Below, piece by piece: positions 7,031 to 9,926 of a stretch of DNA of 9,926 nucleotides. Made by a program: the position numbers and the translations under genes. The notes below the pieces were generated by a model. The model saw nothing but the letters and a program-made list of their open reading frames with translations, was not told the DNA's origin and did not search any database. The DNA lies in contig DFWB01000278.1 in the NCBI GenBank assembly GCA_002380675.1, forward strand, positions 14,997-24,922. The letters are read 5' to 3'. Every line of letters begins with the position of its first letter. Position 1 is the stretch's first letter. Source of the DNA: Akkermansiaceae bacterium UBA4145 (lineage in GTDB: Bacteria; Verrucomicrobiota; Verrucomicrobiia; Verrucomicrobiales; Akkermansiaceae).

Positions 7031-7888
7031 TCATTTGCCTCGTTCCGGCTCAGGGAGCTCCGACTTGGGTGCATTTTTCAGCTTCGGGGGAATTGCCGGA
7101 ACACGAGGTGCTGGATCAGGGCGCCGCGGCGGTAAAAAGGCCTTGGGACCCCGCAATCTAAGAGCAAATGTTTTTTCAACCCTTTCGATCCGCTGCCGGG
7201 TTTTTGCGGAGGGAACCGCCTTGTCCTGTGGCGTCACCCATGGACCTTCGAAGGCGACCTTGTTCGACATGTCCCACACTGTGGCCTCTCGCGCTTCTGG
7301 GGCACCGACAACTTCAACTGTCCCATCGTTGTCCCGCATCTTGAAACGCTGGCCGTCCTCTCCCAGACCGAAGCGTTGAAACCGTGGGTCAGCTATCCGA
7401 GCGTCGGGGAAAACTTTGGGCCCTCTTTGCTCAATCGCCTCGGGCGGGATGACCACCATTGGCAGGGGGGGACGTTTCCCCAAGGTCACTCTCTTCTCCA
7501 CCTGCTCTCCCTTCTGGATCAGCCTGAGCCTCACGACCTCGCCCTCCCGATAACCGGTAATCACATTGCGAAACTGAAGCACGCCGCCAATTTCGTCTCC
7601 CTCGACCCTCAGGACAATATCTCCGATCGCAACACCTGCTTTATTCGCTGGACTGTCATCCTCAACTTCCGTGAGGCGAAGACCTCCGGCGATTCCCAGC
7701 TTTTCCACCTCCGCCGCGGTGAGCTCCTCAGCGCTCACTCCGAGAAACCCTGAACGAGCACCTGCTCCAGGCGGAGCCATGGGGATCTCTAATATATCCG
7801 CGCGCGCGCCTTTCTCCTGCGCCTTTGACCACGTGCCACTGAGCGCGACCACAAGAATGGTTGAGAAAAATATCCGGGTGACTCTCAT
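7031..7888 (-). CDS. Exported PDZ-domain protein without protease domain
   Basis: The protein has 285 residues. MRVTRIFFSTILVVALSGTW followed by SKAQ is a signal peptide, with cleavage probably around residue 23. Residues ~45-138 form one PDZ domain: FLGVSAEELTAAE, then the LTEVEDDSPANKAGVAIGDI block (72-91), then VLRVEGDEI, with a G-E-x-V-x-L-R-L strand (~116-123). This is the HtrA/DegP type of PDZ, but no trypsin-like or S41 protease domain is present. Residues ~180-237 hold a segment I recognise loosely from other PDZ proteins of this group: MRDNDGTVEVVG, WDMSNKVAFEGPW, and a basic RQRIERVEK helix. The tail (~248-285) is rich in Pro, Lys and Arg. AAGGGG (7899-7904) lies 10 bases before the ATG as a plausible ribosome site. 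It lies between the dikinase-like and phosphoesterase genes on the same strand. Probably a periplasmic binding or adaptor protein; partner unknown. Confidence 0.9.
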   Translation of the reverse strand: MRVTRIFFSTILVVALSGTWSKAQEKGARADILEIPMAPPGAGARSGFLGVSAEELTAAEVEKLGIAGGLRLTEVEDDSPANKAGVAIGDIVLRVEGDEIGGVLQFRNVITGYREGEVVRLRLIQKGEQVEKRVTLGKRPPLPMVVIPPEAIEQRGPKVFPDARIADPRFQRFGLGEDGQRFKMRDNDGTVEVVGAPEAREATVWDMSNKVAFEGPWVTPQDKAVPSAKTRQRIERVEKTFALRLRGPKAFLPPRRPDPAPRVPAIPPKLKNAPKSELPEPERGK

Positions 7889-7999
7889 CGAATTCTGGCC
7901 CCTTAGAAGGCCTCTGAATGCTACGGCCCCCCAGCGTGATGGAAATTAAGTCAGATAGCAAGAGGTCTATGGGCAGGCTCTATTCTATGCTCAGTTCCC

Positions 8000-8017
8000 T
8001 GCGTTCCAGCGGACGCA
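8000..8017. terminator. Weak hairpin after the dikinase-like gene
   Basis: TGCGTTC (8000-8006) and GGACGCA (8011-8017) pair around CAGC, 14 bases past the minus-strand stop at 8031. Read as minus-strand RNA one position becomes a C-A mismatch, and no U tract follows. The remainder of the 142-base gap 7889-8030 shows nothing else I can support. Listed only because of its position; a real terminator is unlikely. Confidence 0.15.
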
Positions 8018-8030
8018 AACGAAGAAAGGC

Positions 8031-9926
8031 TTACTCCGAGAAAATCCATGGCCGAGCCTGCTTGATGCTGAGTTTTCCTTCTCTTGTAACCTTAAATTCC
8101 AATTCCATCGCAAAGTCCTTGGCCTCGTATGAGTAGCCATAAAGTTTCGCAAAACGGTTATGAATAATTCCAAGCCCTTCGCGAAGTTGCTCCAGATGCT
8201 TCGCGCTGAGAATAAGCCCACCCTTGGCGTGATTGGAACGGCGCATGACCTTAGTCTTCCCTGCATCAAACCAGTCGAGGAGCAGCTCCTCTGGAATGGA
8301 GTCTTCCTCCGGATTCGTGACGAGGTCCTCTCCCACCTGAGTATTCAGGTAGTAGGTTCCTTCCGTGCGATAGAGAATGTCCGTCGTTACGGCCACTCCG
8401 TTGGCCTCTTCCTCATCATAATTGGGGTGAATCAGTACACCCATAGCAGTAAGCATATGATCAATCCTATAGAATTCCCTCTCCTGTACTGCCCGAAAAT
8501 TCCACAAGCTAGCGAAGACCTGCTTGATGGAATTCGCGAGATGCCCCTCGTCGACTCGATGCGTACAGGAGTCATAGAGTCCTGCCCCGCTAAATCCGGG
8601 CAGGTCTTCATTATTCGTACTTGAGCGGCAGCGCAGGGAGGTTCCTTCCGGAAACGAAGCATGTATTTTGGCGAGCCTCTCCCGCAGATCATCGGGAAAA
8701 TCGCCATCTCGAATCAATCTTCGAAAATCGCTCAACGCCTTCCGAAGCGTCTCTGAATCACCACCCTTTTCGTGTTCTGAAAAAAGCTCCGCTACCTTTT
8801 CATAAAACCCATTATGATTCATGAAGGTATGATAAAAATGAAACGGCACGGCAAACCCCTGCGGAATGACTCCCTCTGAAAGCTCAAAGGAACTCATTGC
8901 CGCAAGATTCGCCGCTTTTACACCGACGCTTTTCCAATCCCCGAAACCGATATCGTCCAGTGCGCGAATCCGAGTTTCCTCCAGATCACGCGAAGGCTTC
9001 TGCGGCTTTACTGGACGAAGTTTCGCGAAATGGGCCTCCACCTCCTCATCCTTGGCCTCGCGGAGAGTGAATCCCCCAGCCTCAACCTTATAATAGACGT
9101 ATTTACCTTCCAATGAGCTGACCTGCTTCATTTGAGCCGCCTCTGCGATGAACGCATTTGGCACCTTGTCCTGAATCGCCCGCAGATTGACATGCGAAAG
9201 CGGAGTCTGTCGAACTTCAGTGATAATCCCCGCACTGCGAGGCATCTCGTTCGGAAGAGATCTATAAAGAACAATCTCGCGAGGCCGTGGATACTCATCC
9301 AGCTTCATAATTCTCAGCCGCCCAAAACTTTCTCCCGGGTTAAGGGGAAGGTAGTCAATATCACCAAAGAGGTCCTCATCCAGATAGACGCGGAATGGCG
9401 CGTCATCATAGAGGTCTTTTTCCTCGTGATAGCGGATCAGAGCAGCAGGCATCGGATAGTAACCCAGTCTGCCTCTAAGCTCGGCACTCTTCCCGATAAG
9501 CAACTCATACGCTTTCTTAATTGTTTCGTAGGGGTAGCGGTCGTTGGGGTTAAACTCAAAAGTGTAAAGACCCCTGTCACCGTTCGACCCCTTCAACCTC
9601 GGGCGATAAACGAGCACTCCCCTCATCTGCGCTCCTTCCCCGGGACGGGCCCGTGGAAGCCCAACCGCCGACATGAATCTCATATGGGCTCGATGTGCCT
9701 TGGTATTAATGAAATAGAGTTCCGGATTTTCTCCATCCGCACCTTCAATCTGAAATTTGACGAACTGATTTCCCGCGAGGTGGGTATCAATCATGACCTC
9801 TTCCCCCTGATAGCTGAGTGTTTCGAAAGATTTACGGTCTGGAATAGTGGCCGCCCCATCTTCTATCTCGATCTCATCCGGGGACTGTCGCTCCACGTTT
9901 TGGGGCTGTGGCCCAAATCCCGGACC
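8031..9926 (-). CDS. PEP/pyruvate-dikinase-like protein with phosphohistidine domain before ATP-grasp (5' end outside window)
   Basis: The frame stays open to the right edge (…GPGFGPQPQN before the GTG at 9896), so the gene is probably 5'-truncated here. Residue numbers count from that GTG. Residues ~25-215 are an N-terminal region with NQFVKFQIEG, LYFINTKAHRAHMRFM and LYTFEFNPNDRYP, seen in proteins annotated PEP/pyruvate-binding domain. Residues ~218-280 look like the mobile phosphohistidine domain, with TPLSHVNLRA placing the likely phospho-acceptor at His235. Residues ~315-616 are a PPDK_N-type ATP-grasp: GVKAANLAAM (Lys327), GVIPQGFAVP, RCRSSTNNEDLPGFSGAG (Arg424), IKQVFASLWNFRA, MELEF (Glu598, Glu600) and IKQARPW (Gln613). 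These match the ATP- and metal-binding Lys, Arg, acidic pair and Gln of pyruvate phosphate dikinase, with Glu in place of its first Asp. No C-terminal PEP/pyruvate barrel follows. The order resembles glucan water dikinase. The acceptor is unknown; a signal peptide, if any, lies outside the window. Confidence 0.85.
   Translation of the reverse strand, partial: GPGFGPQPQNVERQSPDEIEIEDGAATIPDRKSFETLSYQGEEVMIDTHLAGNQFVKFQIEGADGENPELYFINTKAHRAHMRFMSAVGLPRARPGEGAQMRGVLVYRPRLKGSNGDRGLYTFEFNPNDRYPYETIKKAYELLIGKSAELRGRLGYYPMPAALIRYHEEKDLYDDAPFRVYLDEDLFGDIDYLPLNPGESFGRLRIMKLDEYPRPREIVLYRSLPNEMPRSAGIITEVRQTPLSHVNLRAIQDKVPNAFIAEAAQMKQVSSLEGKYVYYKVEAGGFTLREAKDEEVEAHFAKLRPVKPQKPSRDLEETRIRALDDIGFGDWKSVGVKAANLAAMSSFELSEGVIPQGFAVPFHFYHTFMNHNGFYEKVAELFSEHEKGGDSETLRKALSDFRRLIRDGDFPDDLRERLAKIHASFPEGTSLRCRSSTNNEDLPGFSGAGLYDSCTHRVDEGHLANSIKQVFASLWNFRAVQEREFYRIDHMLTAMGVLIHPNYDEEEANGVAVTTDILYRTEGTYYLNTQVGEDLVTNPEEDSIPEELLLDWFDAGKTKVMRRSNHAKGGLILSAKHLEQLREGLGIIHNRFAKLYGYSYEAKDFAMELEFKVTREGKLSIKQARPWIFSE

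Noticed and set aside
8000..8017. Intrinsic terminator after the dikinase-like gene
   Set aside because: The stem contains a mismatch on the transcribed strand and no U tract follows, so it is kept only as a very low-confidence feature.
8031..9926. Ordinary PEP synthase (ppsA) or pyruvate phosphate dikinase
   Set aside because: The domain order is different and the C-terminal PEP/pyruvate barrel is absent, so I gave no gene symbol.

Overview
The window looks like chromosomal DNA from a bacterium of the Planctomycetota-Verrucomicrobiota group, more likely Verrucomicrobiota. This is inferred from content: secreted PQQ-like beta-propellers opening with a W-x-Q-[WF]-x-G motif, PA14/LamG/jelly-roll modules on a membrane protein, a PDZ protein without a protease domain, a PEP/pyruvate-binding-domain protein, and mostly weak Shine-Dalgarno sequences. 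I saw no rRNA, tRNA, CRISPR array, insertion sequence or phage gene. No 16S or housekeeping marker is present, so the taxon is not proven.

Left part (1-3875): three PQQ-like beta-propeller genes in alternating orientation. The first is a 3'-terminal fragment (+) entering from the left edge. The second (-) is a complete exported protein convergent with the first. The third (+) is divergent from the second and carries a pair of EF-hand calcium-binding loops inside the propeller. The first and third are similar over their C-terminal ~120 residues and look like paralogues. The ~300-base divergent intergenic stretch (2051-2348) holds several closely packed inverted repeats.

Right part (3901-9926): three genes all on the minus strand, transcribed from the right edge leftwards. 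First is a PEP/pyruvate-dikinase-like protein whose 5' end lies outside the window. Its phosphohistidine-type domain comes before the ATP-grasp domain, the order known from glucan water dikinase rather than from PEP synthase. Next is an exported PDZ-domain protein. Last is a 989-residue protein with an N-terminal calcineurin-like metallophosphoesterase, one membrane helix, and a large predicted extracytoplasmic part made of a PA14-like domain, a Ser/Thr/Pro linker and a LamG domain apparently interrupted by a second jelly-roll-type module. The gaps of 142 and 160 bases allow an operon but do not require one.

All complete proteins whose N-terminus is visible carry either a signal peptide or a membrane anchor, so the theme is the cell envelope and periplasm. 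The most unusual item is the phosphoesterase joined through a membrane helix to PA14/LamG sensor-like modules, a layout that suggests a one-protein transmembrane receptor with a cytoplasmic phosphoesterase output. That function is inference. The rest is fairly ordinary for this group, and I do not see a clear new defence or mobile system.
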